A DNA stretch of 15,002 nucleotides, from assembly GCA_963785755.1 (NCBI GenBank), contig CAWAXG010000024.1, positions 1 through 15,002 of the forward strand. The letters run 5' to 3'. Positions 1 to 7,661 of this stretch are shown here, in pieces. Both the position numbers and the translations under genes were made by a program. The DNA is from JACCXG01 sp963785755 (lineage in GTDB: Bacteria; Acidobacteriota; Vicinamibacteria; Vicinamibacterales; 2-12-FULL-66-21). Position 1 is the stretch's first letter. Each line of letters starts with the position of its first letter. The notes beneath the pieces are model-generated. The model was not told the DNA's origin, searched no databases, and saw only the letters and a program-made list of their open reading frames with translations.

Positions 1-987
1 CAGACGCGGGTCAAAAACGATCTTCATTCCCCGTCCGCACCGAAGATCAGCAAAAACGCTCTGCCAGTCAGCGAGTGGAACCACACCCGACACCAGCGGT
101 TCGAGCGCGATCCGGCGCGCCTCCACGAGCGACATCGCGCGTCGCCAGGAGCGAGGTGTTGATGCGAAGCCGGACGTCATGACCAGCTCCTTGCGGAACA
201 GATTGTCCAGCGGCACGCTCACGTCCTTGCCAAAGACACCGACCTGCACGTAGCGCGCACCGCGGCCCGCCGCCTCGAAGCACGTTGCGGCTCCGCCTGC
301 CGCACCCGAACACTCGATGACCACGTCGGCGCCGGGCTCGGCGGCGTGTGCGGTGGTGAACCCCAGGCTCCGCGCGACAGCCAGGCGCGACTCGTCCTGG
401 GGCAGGCCAACGAGCAACACCTCCCCGCCGAAGGCGAGCGCGACCTGGGCTGCGAGAAGTCCGACGGGACCTGGTCCGGTGACGAGCACGCGATCGCCCA
501 CAGTGACTTTGTCCGGATCGCAGAGACAGTGACATACGCAGGCGAGCGGCTCGATCAGCACGGCCGCATGCTCGTCGAGCCACTCGGGAATCCTGTGCAG
601 GTTCGTCGCCGGAACGACAAGCTCGCGCGCGAAGGCGCCGTCGACGAACGAGCCGATCGAACGCCGCTCCGGGCAGAGATTGATCTGGCCGTCCCGGCAC
701 CATGCGCACCGGCCGCAGGTCGAGTAGTAGGTTTCCGACACGACTGACGCGCCGAGCCATGACGCATCGACACTTTCACCGATCTGCGAGACGATGCCGC
801 AGACTTCGTGCCCCATCGTCACGGGCGGCCTGCTGACGAACTCGCCGGCTGCGATGTGCAGATCCGTGCCGCAGACGCCTGCGCCATGCACTTCGATCAG
901 GACTTCCCCTCGTCCCGGCGCGCGTTCCTCCCGCTCGGCGAGGCCGACGTTGCCCGGACCAGGCGCAAGCTTCGCGAGCCCTTTCAT
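1..987 (-). CDS. Zinc-dependent medium-chain (alcohol/polyol) dehydrogenase, C-terminus cut by window edge
   Basis: The frame is open from an ATG at 987 to base 1 without a stop, giving 329 residues of a family that usually has about 340-350, so only the last few residues are missing. It reads as an MDR-superfamily NAD(P)-dependent dehydrogenase of the threonine/sorbitol/L-idonate type. Visible marks are the catalytic-zinc set VCGTDLH (C39), GHE (H60, E61) and IEP (E146), the structural-zinc cysteines C91, C94, C97 and C105, and the Rossmann motif GPGPVG at 171-176. A GGAG lies about 10 bases before the start, and only 13 bases separate it from the end of iolB, so it is probably the last known gene of the leftward inositol operon. 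Its substrate cannot be read from sequence. A second inositol/keto-inositol dehydrogenase, or an enzyme like the zinc dehydrogenase IolM of Thermotoga, is possible. The family call is firm; the role is inferred. Confidence 0.88.
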   Translation of the reverse strand, partial: MKGLAKLAPGPGNVGLAEREERAPGRGEVLIEVHGAGVCGTDLHIAAGEFVSRPPVTMGHEVCGIVSQIGESVDASWLGASVVSETYYSTCGRCAWCRDGQINLCPERRSIGSFVDGAFARELVVPATNLHRIPEWLDEHAAVLIEPLACVCHCLCDPDKVTVGDRVLVTGPGPVGLLAAQVALAFGGEVLLVGLPQDESRLAVARSLGFTTAHAAEPGADVVIECSGAAGGAATCFEAAGRGARYVQVGVFGKDVSVPLDNLFRKELVMTSGFASTPRSWRRAMSLVEARRIALEPLVSGVVPLADWQSVFADLRCGRGMKIVFDPRL

Positions 988-1000
988 TGGATGGGCTCCG

Positions 1001-1912
1001 TCATCTCCGGCCTCCGTTTCGCTCGTCGCCCGCAGCTGTGCCGCGGCTGGAGGCGGGATGGGGAATCATCGGCACCCTCGGGTCCGGAGGGGGCCACGTC
1101 GACCGCAGGTGGGCGTAGCGCGGATCGTCGGTCGCCGCCATCGACCGCGCGCTTCCGGCCAGCGTGTTGAGATAGTAGGCATCGTACCCGTAGGCCGCGA
1201 CAAACGGATGATAGCCGTCGCGGATGATCACCAGATCCCCATTGGTGACGGTGAGAACGCGATCCGTCCGTCGGTCGGCGGTGTAGAGGCGCTGGATGCC
1301 ATACCCGGCGGGATCGGCGAATCGGTAGTAATAGGTCTCTTCGAGATCGGCTTCAATCGGCGGACTGTGGCGATCGTGTTTATGCGGAGGATAGCTCGAC
1401 CAGTTTCCGCTCGGTGTGAGGACCTCGCACACGAGCAGCCGGTCCGCGGGCGCCGTGGGCGGCAGAATGTCGATGATCTGTCGAGTCGCATTGCCGCCCC
1501 CGCGCACCTCGAGACCGCAGTCCTCGGGTCTGATCTCGCGCGCGGGATACCGCGACTTCGTCGGCGAGCGGCAGTCGGCGATCTCGGTCGTCTGCTCCGC
1601 CCGCAATTCGAATCTGGTCTTCGGTGGCAGGTACACCGCATGGGGATAGTCAGAGAACACGTTTCGGCGCGGGCCGAGACGCACGGCGCGTGCTTGCCCG
1701 GGAGACCAGTTCACGATTGCGAGACCGGAGAGGAGCACGAGACACACCTCGTCGCCGCCGGTGCGGCCGACCCAGCGGTCGCCGGCCACAATCCGGTGCG
1801 CCGCGAAGTGGACGTAGTGCCATCGCGCACGTCGTGGACCGACGGTAACAAGTGGCGCTGAACGTCCTTCGCGCGGGGCGCGAGAATGCAAGAGCGGTGT
1901 CCAGCTGCTCAT
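1001..1912 (-). CDS. iolB: 5-deoxy-glucuronate isomerase IolB
   Basis: This cytosolic enzyme converts 5-deoxy-D-glucuronate, the product of IolD, to 2-deoxy-5-keto-D-gluconate, the substrate of IolC. The 303-residue product has the two-cupin layout of the KduI/IolB family. The diagnostic block is at 175-192: PPHKHD (H177, H179) followed by LEETYYY (E191/E192). After it come GYGIQRLYT (203-211), NGDLVIIRDGYHP (224-236, H235) and GYDAYYLNTLAG. The histidines and a glutamate there are the expected metal ligands. The C-terminal tail beyond about residue 272 is proline- and arginine-rich and looks like a lineage-specific extension of the usual roughly 270-residue protein. The ATG overlaps the iolG stop as ATGA, which suggests translational coupling. 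Identification is secure. Confidence 0.95.
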   Translation of the reverse strand: MSSWTPLLHSRAPREGRSAPLVTVGPRRARWHYVHFAAHRIVAGDRWVGRTGGDEVCLVLLSGLAIVNWSPGQARAVRLGPRRNVFSDYPHAVYLPPKTRFELRAEQTTEIADCRSPTKSRYPAREIRPEDCGLEVRGGGNATRQIIDILPPTAPADRLLVCEVLTPSGNWSSYPPHKHDRHSPPIEADLEETYYYRFADPAGYGIQRLYTADRRTDRVLTVTNGDLVIIRDGYHPFVAAYGYDAYYLNTLAGSARSMAATDDPRYAHLRSTWPPPDPRVPMIPHPASSRGTAAGDERNGGRR

Positions 1913-2967
1913 GCCGACACTCCCCCTTCTTGAGGCGCCACCGCAACGGACGCCACGTCGACCGCCTGGCCGCTCTCCCGAGCGCGGGTTGCCGCGATGC
2001 CGATCCGCAGCGACTCGACTCCATCGTCCATCGTGATCGGCGGAACGCGCCCGTGCAGGACGTTCTCCGCGAAGTTCTCGAGCTGCGAGGTGTAGGCATC
2101 TCGAAATCGTTCCATGAAATACGGAACGACGTCGTGCGCCACGTTTTCCTTGGTCATCAGCAGCACCGGGGTCTCGATCAGATATCCAACCCGTAGCGTA
2201 CCGCGGGTGCCGAGGAGCTCGGTGTTGATGTCGTAGCCATACACGCCGTTACGGGTCAAGTCCACGACGCCAAGCTTCCCGCTGGTGAACTGAAGCGTCA
2301 CGATCGCGTTGTCGATGTCGCCGACCGCGCCCAGTTCGGGGTACACGAGCACACCGCCGATGGCCTGTACGCGCTCTACTTCCCCCATGAACCATCGCGC
2401 CAGATCGAAATCGTGGATGCCCTGGTCGATGATCATGCCACCGCTGTTGCGCGGATTCGCGTAATCCACGGACGGTGGAAATGGATCACGCGACGTCGCC
2501 CTGAACATCACCAGATCGCCGATCGCGCCTGCTTCGATCTGGCGTTTGGCCGACGCGTAGCCGCGGTCGAACCGGCGCATGAACCCGAGCTGGAAGAAGG
2601 CGCCCGTCGCTGCGATGGTTTCTTTCATCGCCAGCGCTTCCTCGAGCGACAGGGCGGCGGGCTTCTCGCAGAAGATCGCCTTGCCGCGCCTGGCTGCGGC
2701 CTGCGTCAACTCACAGTGCGTCCGCGTCGGGCTCACGATCACGACCGCGGTGACGTTCGAATCCTCGATGAGATCACCGGGATTTCCGTACCAGCGCGGG
2801 ACCTCGTACTCGCGGGCGATCTCTGCGGCCGCCGCCTGGTCCACGTCGGCTACCGCCGCCAGACGTGTAGAGGGGATGCGCGTGGCAAGGTCGCGCGCGT
2901 AGACGCGCCCGAGTCGTCCCAATCCGATCAGCCCCACGTTCAATCGGCGCCTGCCGGTTCCAGTCAT
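1909..2967 (-). CDS. iolG: Inositol 2-dehydrogenase, Gfo/Idh/MocA family (IolG)
   Basis: The 352-residue cytosolic oxidoreductase most likely oxidises myo-inositol (or scyllo-/chiro-inositol) to the 2-keto form with NAD+, the first catabolic step. The N-terminal Rossmann fold shows GLIGLGRLG at 12-20. EKP at 101-103 carries the catalytic lysine K102, followed by the family segment QLGFMRRFD. The C-terminal domain has GGMIIDQGIHDFDLARW with D181 and H185, matching the Asp/His pair of B. subtilis IolG. A GGAGAC stands 9-14 bases before the ATG. It lies 29 bases after the binding-protein gene and overlaps iolB by 4 bases (ATGA). Gfo/Idh/MocA proteins have varied sugar substrates, so the inositol call depends partly on the neighbouring iol genes. 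Confidence 0.9.
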   Translation of the reverse strand: MTGTGRRRLNVGLIGLGRLGRVYARDLATRIPSTRLAAVADVDQAAAAEIAREYEVPRWYGNPGDLIEDSNVTAVVIVSPTRTHCELTQAAARRGKAIFCEKPAALSLEEALAMKETIAATGAFFQLGFMRRFDRGYASAKRQIEAGAIGDLVMFRATSRDPFPPSVDYANPRNSGGMIIDQGIHDFDLARWFMGEVERVQAIGGVLVYPELGAVGDIDNAIVTLQFTSGKLGVVDLTRNGVYGYDINTELLGTRGTLRVGYLIETPVLLMTKENVAHDVVPYFMERFRDAYTSQLENFAENVLHGRVPPITMDDGVESLRIGIAATRARESGQAVDVASVAVAPQEGGVSA

Positions 2968-2996
2968 GGTGATGTCTCCACGCTCGAGTAGCTTCG

Positions 2997-3971
2997 TTAG
3001 GTTGTCGTCTTCGTCACGAGGACGATAGGAACTTTCTGCTCGGCCGGAACGCTCTCGTTCCGCATCAGTTTATACGCGCTCTCGACCGCGATCCTGCCCA
3101 TGTCGCGAGGGGATTGCGCCACCGAGCCCGCCATGCGGCCCGCTTGGATGGCCGCCCGCGCATCGTCGAGAGCGTCGAAGCCTACGACGCGTACCTTCCC
3201 GGTGCGATTCGCGGCGGCAATCGCCTCGATGGCGCCGAGCGCCATGAGGTCGCTGGCCGCGAAGAGCGCGTCGATTTCGGGGTGTGCCTGCAGCATGTTC
3301 TGAAAGACGGTGAAGCCCTGGTCCCGTTCCCAGTTCGCCGGCTGGCTCGCAACGATCCTGAGCCCCGGCGCGCTCGCGACCGCGTCGCGAAAACCGCGCA
3401 GCCGCGAATCGCCCGTCTCGTGACCGGGGATCCCCTCGAGAATTGCCACCCTGGCCTGGCCGCCGGTCACCTGGACCATGAACTGACCCGCCAGTTTTCC
3501 CCCTTCGTAGTTGTCCGACCCGACGAACGTACCGAGCTTGACCTCTGCCGCAGCGGCCGCAGCAGGATCGACGCGTGTATCGGCGATGACGATCGGGATG
3601 TTCGCTCGGGTGGCTTTGCCCAGGGCCGACGCCACTTCCTTGGAACCGCTCGGCGTGACGCAGAGCGCTTTCACCCCGGTCTGGATCAGGTTCTCGATAA
3701 TCTGCGCCTGCTTCTCGACGTCCAGTTCCCGCTCGGCTGCCTGCACGACCAGGTCGACACCGAGCGTGCTCGCCGCCTCTTCGGCGCCGCGTTTCATGTC
3801 GAGGAAGAACGGATGATTCAGCGTCTTCATGACGAAGGCGACGCGCGCGCGACCCGGCGCCCCGTTGTCGGCCGGCTGTCGGTTGCAGCCGGCGTGCATC
3901 GGTGCCATCGCCAGTCCGGCGAGGGCAAGCACCGAAGTCCTGAAGAGTCGTACAAGCCTTCGTGACCACAT
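2997..3971 (-). CDS. Sugar ABC transporter substrate-binding lipoprotein, probably inositol-binding
   Basis: This is a 324-residue periplasmic-binding protein of the ribose/galactose/inositol class (Peripla_BP_4 type). The N-terminus is basic and then hydrophobic, ending at C29 in a segment reading HAGC. That is an imperfect lipobox, since the -3 position is His rather than Leu, so lipid anchoring is likely but not certain. The mature part starts with the usual first strand and MKTLNHPFF. It has ALCVTPSGS, FVGSDNYEGGKLAGQ (a common phrase of the ribose-binding group), a domain crossover near residue 125, and DALFAASDLMALGAIEA near 225-245. A strong AAGGAGG sits just before the ATG. It follows the permease gene after 105 bases holding a small hairpin. 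The family is firm; inositol as the ligand is inferred from the operon, as with Caulobacter IbpA. Confidence 0.9.
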   Translation of the reverse strand: MWSRRLVRLFRTSVLALAGLAMAPMHAGCNRQPADNGAPGRARVAFVMKTLNHPFFLDMKRGAEEAASTLGVDLVVQAAERELDVEKQAQIIENLIQTGVKALCVTPSGSKEVASALGKATRANIPIVIADTRVDPAAAAAAEVKLGTFVGSDNYEGGKLAGQFMVQVTGGQARVAILEGIPGHETGDSRLRGFRDAVASAPGLRIVASQPANWERDQGFTVFQNMLQAHPEIDALFAASDLMALGAIEAIAAANRTGKVRVVGFDALDDARAAIQAGRMAGSVAQSPRDMGRIAVESAYKLMRNESVPAEQKVPIVLVTKTTT

Positions 3972-4015
3972 GCCGTTGCCTCCTTCCGGGTTCCGATGTC
4001 CAAAGAGTCCGCGTC

Positions 4016-4051
4016 GAACCGGGACCCCGAGAACCTGAGAACGCCGGAACC
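4016..4051 (-). repeat. Degenerate GGTTC repeats in the permease/binding-protein spacer
   Basis: On the minus strand GGTTC occurs at 4047-4051, 4031-4035 and 4016-4020, with a CGTTC at 4039-4043, spaced by a few C/G/T-rich bases. A facing GGGTTCC lies on the plus strand at 3989-3995. The pattern is a degenerate tandem array in an otherwise featureless 105-base spacer. No coding or known regulatory role is apparent. Confidence 0.4.
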
Positions 4052-4058
4052 TCGTGAA

Positions 4059-4072
4059 GATGCGTCAGCATC
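4059..4072 (-). other. Small hairpin just after the permease stop
   Basis: On the minus strand GATGC-TGAC-GCATC forms a perfect five-base-pair stem with a four-base loop, beginning five bases after the permease stop codon. It has no following T-run, so it is not an obvious intrinsic terminator. In mRNAs of this transporter class such a hairpin could shield the upstream message or attenuate, letting the downstream binding protein be made in different amounts. This role is inferred, and the stem is short. Confidence 0.4.
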
Positions 4073-4076
4073 CGCG

Positions 4077-5027
4077 TCATGAGCGGCGGCCACGCATCAG
4101 CGCCGTATCGAGCAACACCGCGGCGATGATGACAATGCCAATCACGAGCTGTTGCACGAATGACGACACATCCAGCAGATTCAGCCCGTTGCGGAGCACG
4201 CCCATGATGAGCGCGCCAATGAGGGCGCCAACCAATGAACCCTCGCCGCCGAACAGGCTGGTTCCGCCGATGACGGTCGCCGCAATGGCGTCCAGCTCGT
4301 ACATGATGCCGGCCGTCGGCTGCGCAGAATTCAGACGTGCCGTCAATACGATCGCGGCCACGCCGCTGGTGAGACCGCAGACGACGTACGCGCCAGCCTT
4401 GTGCAGGCGAACCGGGACGCCTGAGAGCCGGCTCGCCTCTTCGTTGCCGCCAATCGCGTAGATGCTGCGTCCGAATACCGAGTGCGCGAGCGCCACGTGC
4501 GCCAATCCATAGACCACGAGCGTGATCAGCACCGGCGCGGGTACGCCGAGAGGACGGCCGGTGGCGATCAGCCGAAAGGTCTCGTCGAAGCCCGAAATCG
4601 GCCGCCCCTCGGCCCAGATCAGCGCCAGCCCGCGAGCGACGCTCATCATCCCCAAGGTCGCAATGAATGGCGGGAGACGTCCCAGGGTTACGATCACGCC
4701 GTTGAGCAGCCCGCAAAGAGCGGCGCTGGCCAGCGCGAGCGTGAGTGCGAGCGGTAACCCCGCACCAGCCTGCAACAGGCTCGCAAGGACGACTCCCGAG
4801 AGCGCCAGGACCGAGCCGACGGACAAATCAATGCCGCCAGAGATGATCGCGAACGTCATTCCGGCCGCGACGATCGCGTTGATGGCACTCTGCTCCAAGA
4901 CGTTCAGGAGGTTCGAGACGGTGAGAAAGTGGGGTGTGAGAATCCATAGAACGCAACCCAGACCCAGAAGGCCGAGGAGCGTGCCCAACTGACGTGCGCT
5001 CTGGACTCCTGAGTGGCGCGTGCTCAC
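4077..5027 (-). CDS. ABC sugar permease, RbsC family (inositol importer subunit)
   Basis: This is a 316-residue polytopic inner-membrane protein of the branched-chain/ribose permease superfamily (BPD_transp_2) with roughly eight to ten hydrophobic segments. Family signatures are GGIDLSVGS at 64-72, the cytoplasmic coupling segment GGNEEASRLSGV at 193-204, and GGTSLFGGEGS at 254-264. It should form the transmembrane pore as a dimer with the tandem ATPase encoded upstream and the binding protein encoded downstream. The start is a GTG that overlaps the ATPase stop (GTGA, 5024-5027), so the two should be translationally coupled. No other start fits better. The most similar known systems are the ribose (RbsC) and inositol (IatP) permeases; the substrate is inferred from context. 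Confidence 0.92.
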   Translation of the reverse strand: MSTRHSGVQSARQLGTLLGLLGLGCVLWILTPHFLTVSNLLNVLEQSAINAIVAAGMTFAIISGGIDLSVGSVLALSGVVLASLLQAGAGLPLALTLALASAALCGLLNGVIVTLGRLPPFIATLGMMSVARGLALIWAEGRPISGFDETFRLIATGRPLGVPAPVLITLVVYGLAHVALAHSVFGRSIYAIGGNEEASRLSGVPVRLHKAGAYVVCGLTSGVAAIVLTARLNSAQPTAGIMYELDAIAATVIGGTSLFGGEGSLVGALIGALIMGVLRNGLNLLDVSSFVQQLVIGIVIIAAVLLDTALMRGRRS

Positions 5028-6502
5028 GAGGCGACCCCGAAGGCCGCGTGCATGACGTCGGCCTCGGACACTGCGCTCGCATCGAACTCGGCCTGAATCC
5101 GGCCCTGTCGCATCACGAGCACCCGATCACTCATGCCGAGCACCTCGGGTAGATCGGATGACACCATGAGCAGCCCGGCACCACGGACGACCAGGCTGTT
5201 CATGAGTTCGTAGATGTCGCGCCGTGCCGCCACGTCGATGCCCCGGGTCGGCTCGTCGAAGATGAAGATCTCCGCATGGCCTGCCAGCCATTTTGCGAGC
5301 ACGACTTTCTGCTGGTTGCCACCACTCAGCCACCGCGTGATTTGATCCGGATTCGGGGTCTTGATGCGCAGCTGATCGATCATCCGCTGCGCCTCTCTGC
5401 GTTCCCGCGCGGTATCGACCAGTCCCCAGTTCGACACCCGGCGATGATTCGGCAACGCGATGTTCCGTTGGACGGAAAGGCTCAGCACGAGGCCATGTGC
5501 CTTGCGATCTTCAGGCAGGAACCCGATGCCCTGGCGCACGGCTGCGGCGGGCGTTTTCAGACGCGCGGCGTGCCCGCGGATCGTAATCCGACCGTTGTCA
5601 ATCGGGTCCGCGCCGATGATGGCCCGAGCCAGCTCGGTGCGTCCGGCGCCGACGAGCCCGGCAATCCCCAGGATCTCACCGGCATGCAAAGACAAATGAA
5701 TGTCGTGGAGAACTCCACGGCGCGTGAGCCCTTCGACGCGCAGCAATTCGCGGCCGCGCCGGACCTCCCGCCGCGGGTACTGGTCCGAGACGTCGCGGTT
5801 TGCCATCATCTGAACGAGCTCGCCGACGGTCACGTCCGTAAGTGCCCGCGTCGCGACGTTCCGGCCATCGCGCAGCACCGTGACCCGGTGGCCGATTCGG
5901 AAGACCTCGTTCATCCGGTGTGAGATGTACACGACGGCGACGCCTCGAGCGATCAACCGCGCAATAGTCTCGAACAACTGTTCGACTTCCACACCCGTCA
6001 GGGCGGAGGTCGGTTCGTCCATCACGAGCACGCGTGCTTCGTCAGCCAGCGCACGCGCGAGCTCGACCATCTGCTGCTGCGCCAGGCCGAGCCCGCCGGC
6101 GGTCCGCCGAACGTCGAGCCTGACGCCCAGGCCGTGCAGAAGCCGTTCCGCTTCGTTTCTCATCCGGCGCCAGTCTACGAGTCCCCATCGCCGGGGCGCC
6201 TTTCCCAGGAACACGTTCTCCGCCACCGACAGATAGGGAACGAGCGTCAGCTCTTGATAGATGCTACTGATACCAAGCCGTCGGGCATGGTCGGGTCCCG
6301 CAATCTCCACGCGCTGGCCGGCGAGCAGGATCTCGCCGGCGTCCTTCTCGACGGCACCGCTGAGAATCTTCACGAGAGTCGACTTGCCGGCGCCGTTTTC
6401 CCCGAGCAGCACGTGCACTTCGCCTGGCCGCACCTCCAGCGCGACGTCGTTCAGCGCGACGACGCCGGGAAACTGTTTGCAGATGCCGCGCATCTGCAGC
6501 AT
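5024..6502 (-). CDS. Sugar ABC transporter tandem ATP-binding protein, RbsA/MglA/IatA type
   Basis: The product is a 492-residue cytoplasmic ATPase with two fused nucleotide-binding domains. Domain 1 has Walker A GENGAGKS (34-41), a signature-like GLGLAQQQ (138-145) and Walker B VLVMDEP (158-164). Domain 2 has a degenerate P-loop, GLVGAGRTE (282-290), then signature LSGGNQQ (392-398) and Walker B IFIFDEP (412-418). A degenerate second P-loop is normal for RbsA/MglA-type proteins. The open frame extends upstream to 6724, but those residues lie in the repeat-bearing spacer and across the iolC start and do not resemble the family, so I place the start at the ATG at 6502 (protein begins MLQMRGICKQFPG). 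It is the first gene of the leftward operon and drives uptake, presumably of inositol. Confidence 0.93.
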   Translation of the reverse strand: MLQMRGICKQFPGVVALNDVALEVRPGEVHVLLGENGAGKSTLVKILSGAVEKDAGEILLAGQRVEIAGPDHARRLGISSIYQELTLVPYLSVAENVFLGKAPRRWGLVDWRRMRNEAERLLHGLGVRLDVRRTAGGLGLAQQQMVELARALADEARVLVMDEPTSALTGVEVEQLFETIARLIARGVAVVYISHRMNEVFRIGHRVTVLRDGRNVATRALTDVTVGELVQMMANRDVSDQYPRREVRRGRELLRVEGLTRRGVLHDIHLSLHAGEILGIAGLVGAGRTELARAIIGADPIDNGRITIRGHAARLKTPAAAVRQGIGFLPEDRKAHGLVLSLSVQRNIALPNHRRVSNWGLVDTARERREAQRMIDQLRIKTPNPDQITRWLSGGNQQKVVLAKWLAGHAEIFIFDEPTRGIDVAARRDIYELMNSLVVRGAGLLMVSSDLPEVLGMSDRVLVMRQGRIQAEFDASAVSEADVMHAAFGVAS

Positions 6503-6555
6503 CGGAGCTCGGCTATCGGCTTGCACTGGGCTCGAGGAACGGCGCAGTATACGTC

Positions 6556-6574
6556 GGTCTCTGGTCCCTGGTCT
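6556..6574 (-). repeat. GACCAG heptad repeat, left (inverted) copy
   Basis: Read on the minus strand, this stretch is about two and a half copies of a 7-base unit (R)GACCAG: AGACCAG, GGACCAG, AGACC. It mirrors the plus-strand copies at 6632-6643 and 6654-6668, making an imperfect inverted pair around the GTGCG/CGCAC palindrome. It sits where the -35 region of the leftward promoter would be if the TATACT at 6546-6551 is used. Its function is unknown. Confidence 0.7.
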
Positions 6575-6583
6575 GCACTCTTT

Positions 6584-6599
6584 GTGCGTTGGTCCGCAC
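6584..6599. promoter_or_regulatory. Perfect 5-bp inverted repeat, candidate operator
   Basis: GTGCG and CGCAC are separated by six bases. The element lies near the middle of the divergent spacer between the two iol operons, where one regulator dimer could control both. Arms this short can occur by chance in GC-rich DNA, so this is only a candidate. Confidence 0.35.
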
Positions 6600-6631
6600 G
6601 GCCAAGCTTCGTGTTTCACCCGTACGATTAC

Positions 6632-6668
6632 GACCAGAGACCAACGCCCAGAAACCAGAGACCAGGGA
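6632..6668 (+). repeat. GACCAG heptad repeats, right copies
   Basis: Two blocks, GACCAGAGACCA (6632-6643) and ACCAGAGACCAGGGA (6654-6668), repeat the unit ACCAGRG and are separated by ten unrelated bases. They are inverted relative to the block at 6556-6574. The last copy merges into the iolC ribosome binding site: AGGGAG at 6664-6669 ends five bases before the ATG. Confidence 0.7.
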
Positions 6669-6674
6669 GCTCGC

Positions 6675-7637
6675 ATGCGTAACGCGCCCGAATACGATGT
6701 CCTGACCATGGGCCGCAGCTGCATCGATCTGTACGCGCACGAAATCGGCGTGCCGCTGACCGGCGTGAAGTCCTTCGATGCCTACGTCGGCGGTTGTCCG
6801 ACGAACATCAGCGTGGGAACGCGCCGCCTCGGGCTGCGGTCGGCGCTCCTGACCGCGGTGGGTGAGGACGAGGTCGCCGACTTCGTTCTGGCATTCCTCC
6901 AGCGTGAAGGCGTGGAGACGCGGTTCATTCCGCGCAAAGCCGGGCGCCGGACAAGCGCGGTGATCATGAGCATTCAGCCGCCCGACAAATTTCCCCTGAC
7001 GTTCTATCGGGATAATTGCGCGGACCGCGCGCTCGACCTCGATGATGTGCGCGGGGCACCCGTCGATCGCACGAGCGTCGTCGTGGTGACCGGCACCGGG
7101 CTCGGTTACGAGCCGAGCCGCTCCGCGACGATCTTCGCGGCCGAACGTGCTCGCGCATCCGGCGCGCGCGTCGTCGTCGACATCGACTACCGTCCCGGTG
7201 AGTGGGCCTCGGCAGCGCATTTCGGCGTGCATATGCGCGCGTTGCTGCGCTCCGCGCAGCTTGCCGTCGGGACCGAAGAGGAGCTCCGTGCCGCCACCGG
7301 CGAGGAGGATTCCACGACCGCCGCGCAACGGCTGGTCGAGCTCGGACTCGAGGCGCTGATCTTGAAACGCGGCGGCGAGGGGGCGATCATCTTCCGTCCT
7401 GGCCACGATCCGGTCGTCGTTCCGGCGTTTCGAATCGAGGTCTTGAACGTGCTTGGAGCCGGCGACGCGTTTGCCAGCGGACTGCTGTACGGTTGGCTCC
7501 AGGGTTGGACGCTCGAGCGCGCCGTTCGCATGGGGTGCGCGACTGGCGCAATCGTCGTCACTCGACATGGATGCGCCAACTTCATGCCGACGCTGCCTGA
7601 GGTCGAGGAGTTCGTCGCATCACACGGCGGGTGGTAG
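6675..7637 (+). CDS. iolC: 5-dehydro-2-deoxygluconokinase IolC
   Basis: This PfkB/ribokinase-family enzyme phosphorylates 2-deoxy-5-keto-D-gluconate with ATP to the 6-phosphate. The 320-residue product opens with DVLTMGRSCIDLYAHEIG, typical of IolC. It has the substrate-binding block GGCPTNISVGTRRLG (39-53) and the PfkB C-terminal signature NVLGAGDAFASGLLYGW (258-274), where D264 of GAGD is the catalytic base. The ATG at 6675 is preceded by AGGGAG. The frame is open further upstream, but those residues lie in the spacer and are antisense to the ATPase gene. It is the single-domain form, lacking the C-terminal DUF2090 aldolase domain found in some long IolC proteins, so the following aldolase step must come from another protein. 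It is the first gene of the rightward iolCDE operon. Confidence 0.95.
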   Translation: MRNAPEYDVLTMGRSCIDLYAHEIGVPLTGVKSFDAYVGGCPTNISVGTRRLGLRSALLTAVGEDEVADFVLAFLQREGVETRFIPRKAGRRTSAVIMSIQPPDKFPLTFYRDNCADRALDLDDVRGAPVDRTSVVVVTGTGLGYEPSRSATIFAAERARASGARVVVDIDYRPGEWASAAHFGVHMRALLRSAQLAVGTEEELRAATGEEDSTTAAQRLVELGLEALILKRGGEGAIIFRPGHDPVVVPAFRIEVLNVLGAGDAFASGLLYGWLQGWTLERAVRMGCATGAIVVTRHGCANFMPTLPEVEEFVASHGGW

Positions 7638-7661
7638 CAAACAAAGCGAGAGAGGAATATC

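Larger units (their letters stand above)
6503..6674. promoter_or_regulatory. Divergent control region between the importer/iolGB operon and iolCDE
   Basis: The 172-base spacer separates the two outward-facing operons, so both promoters should lie here. For the leftward operon there is a TATACT, one base from the -10 consensus, at 6546-6551. Its -35 position falls in the GACCAG repeats and matches poorly. A perfect inverted repeat, GTGCG-6 bases-CGCAC, at 6584-6599 is a candidate operator. GACCAG-type repeats flank it in opposite orientation. No regulator gene is in the window. Promoter and operator assignments are inferences from position and symmetry. Confidence 0.5.

Noticed and set aside
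794..1861. 355-codon open frame on the plus strand
   Set aside because: It is antisense to iolB and the zinc dehydrogenase, has low-complexity composition, and both opposing genes show clear family motifs.
3070..4716. Long 548-codon open frame on the minus strand
   Set aside because: It is an out-of-frame shadow of the permease and binding-protein genes on the same strand. It is rich in Arg, Gly and His with no domain signal, as expected for the wrong frame of GC-rich coding DNA.
6503..6724. N-terminal extension of the ABC ATPase to 6724
   Set aside because: The extra 74 residues are encoded by the repeat-bearing spacer and overlap the iolC start. The ATPase domain begins directly at the Met encoded at 6502.
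6513..7568. 351-codon open frame on the minus strand
   Set aside because: It is antisense to iolC and has no family features.
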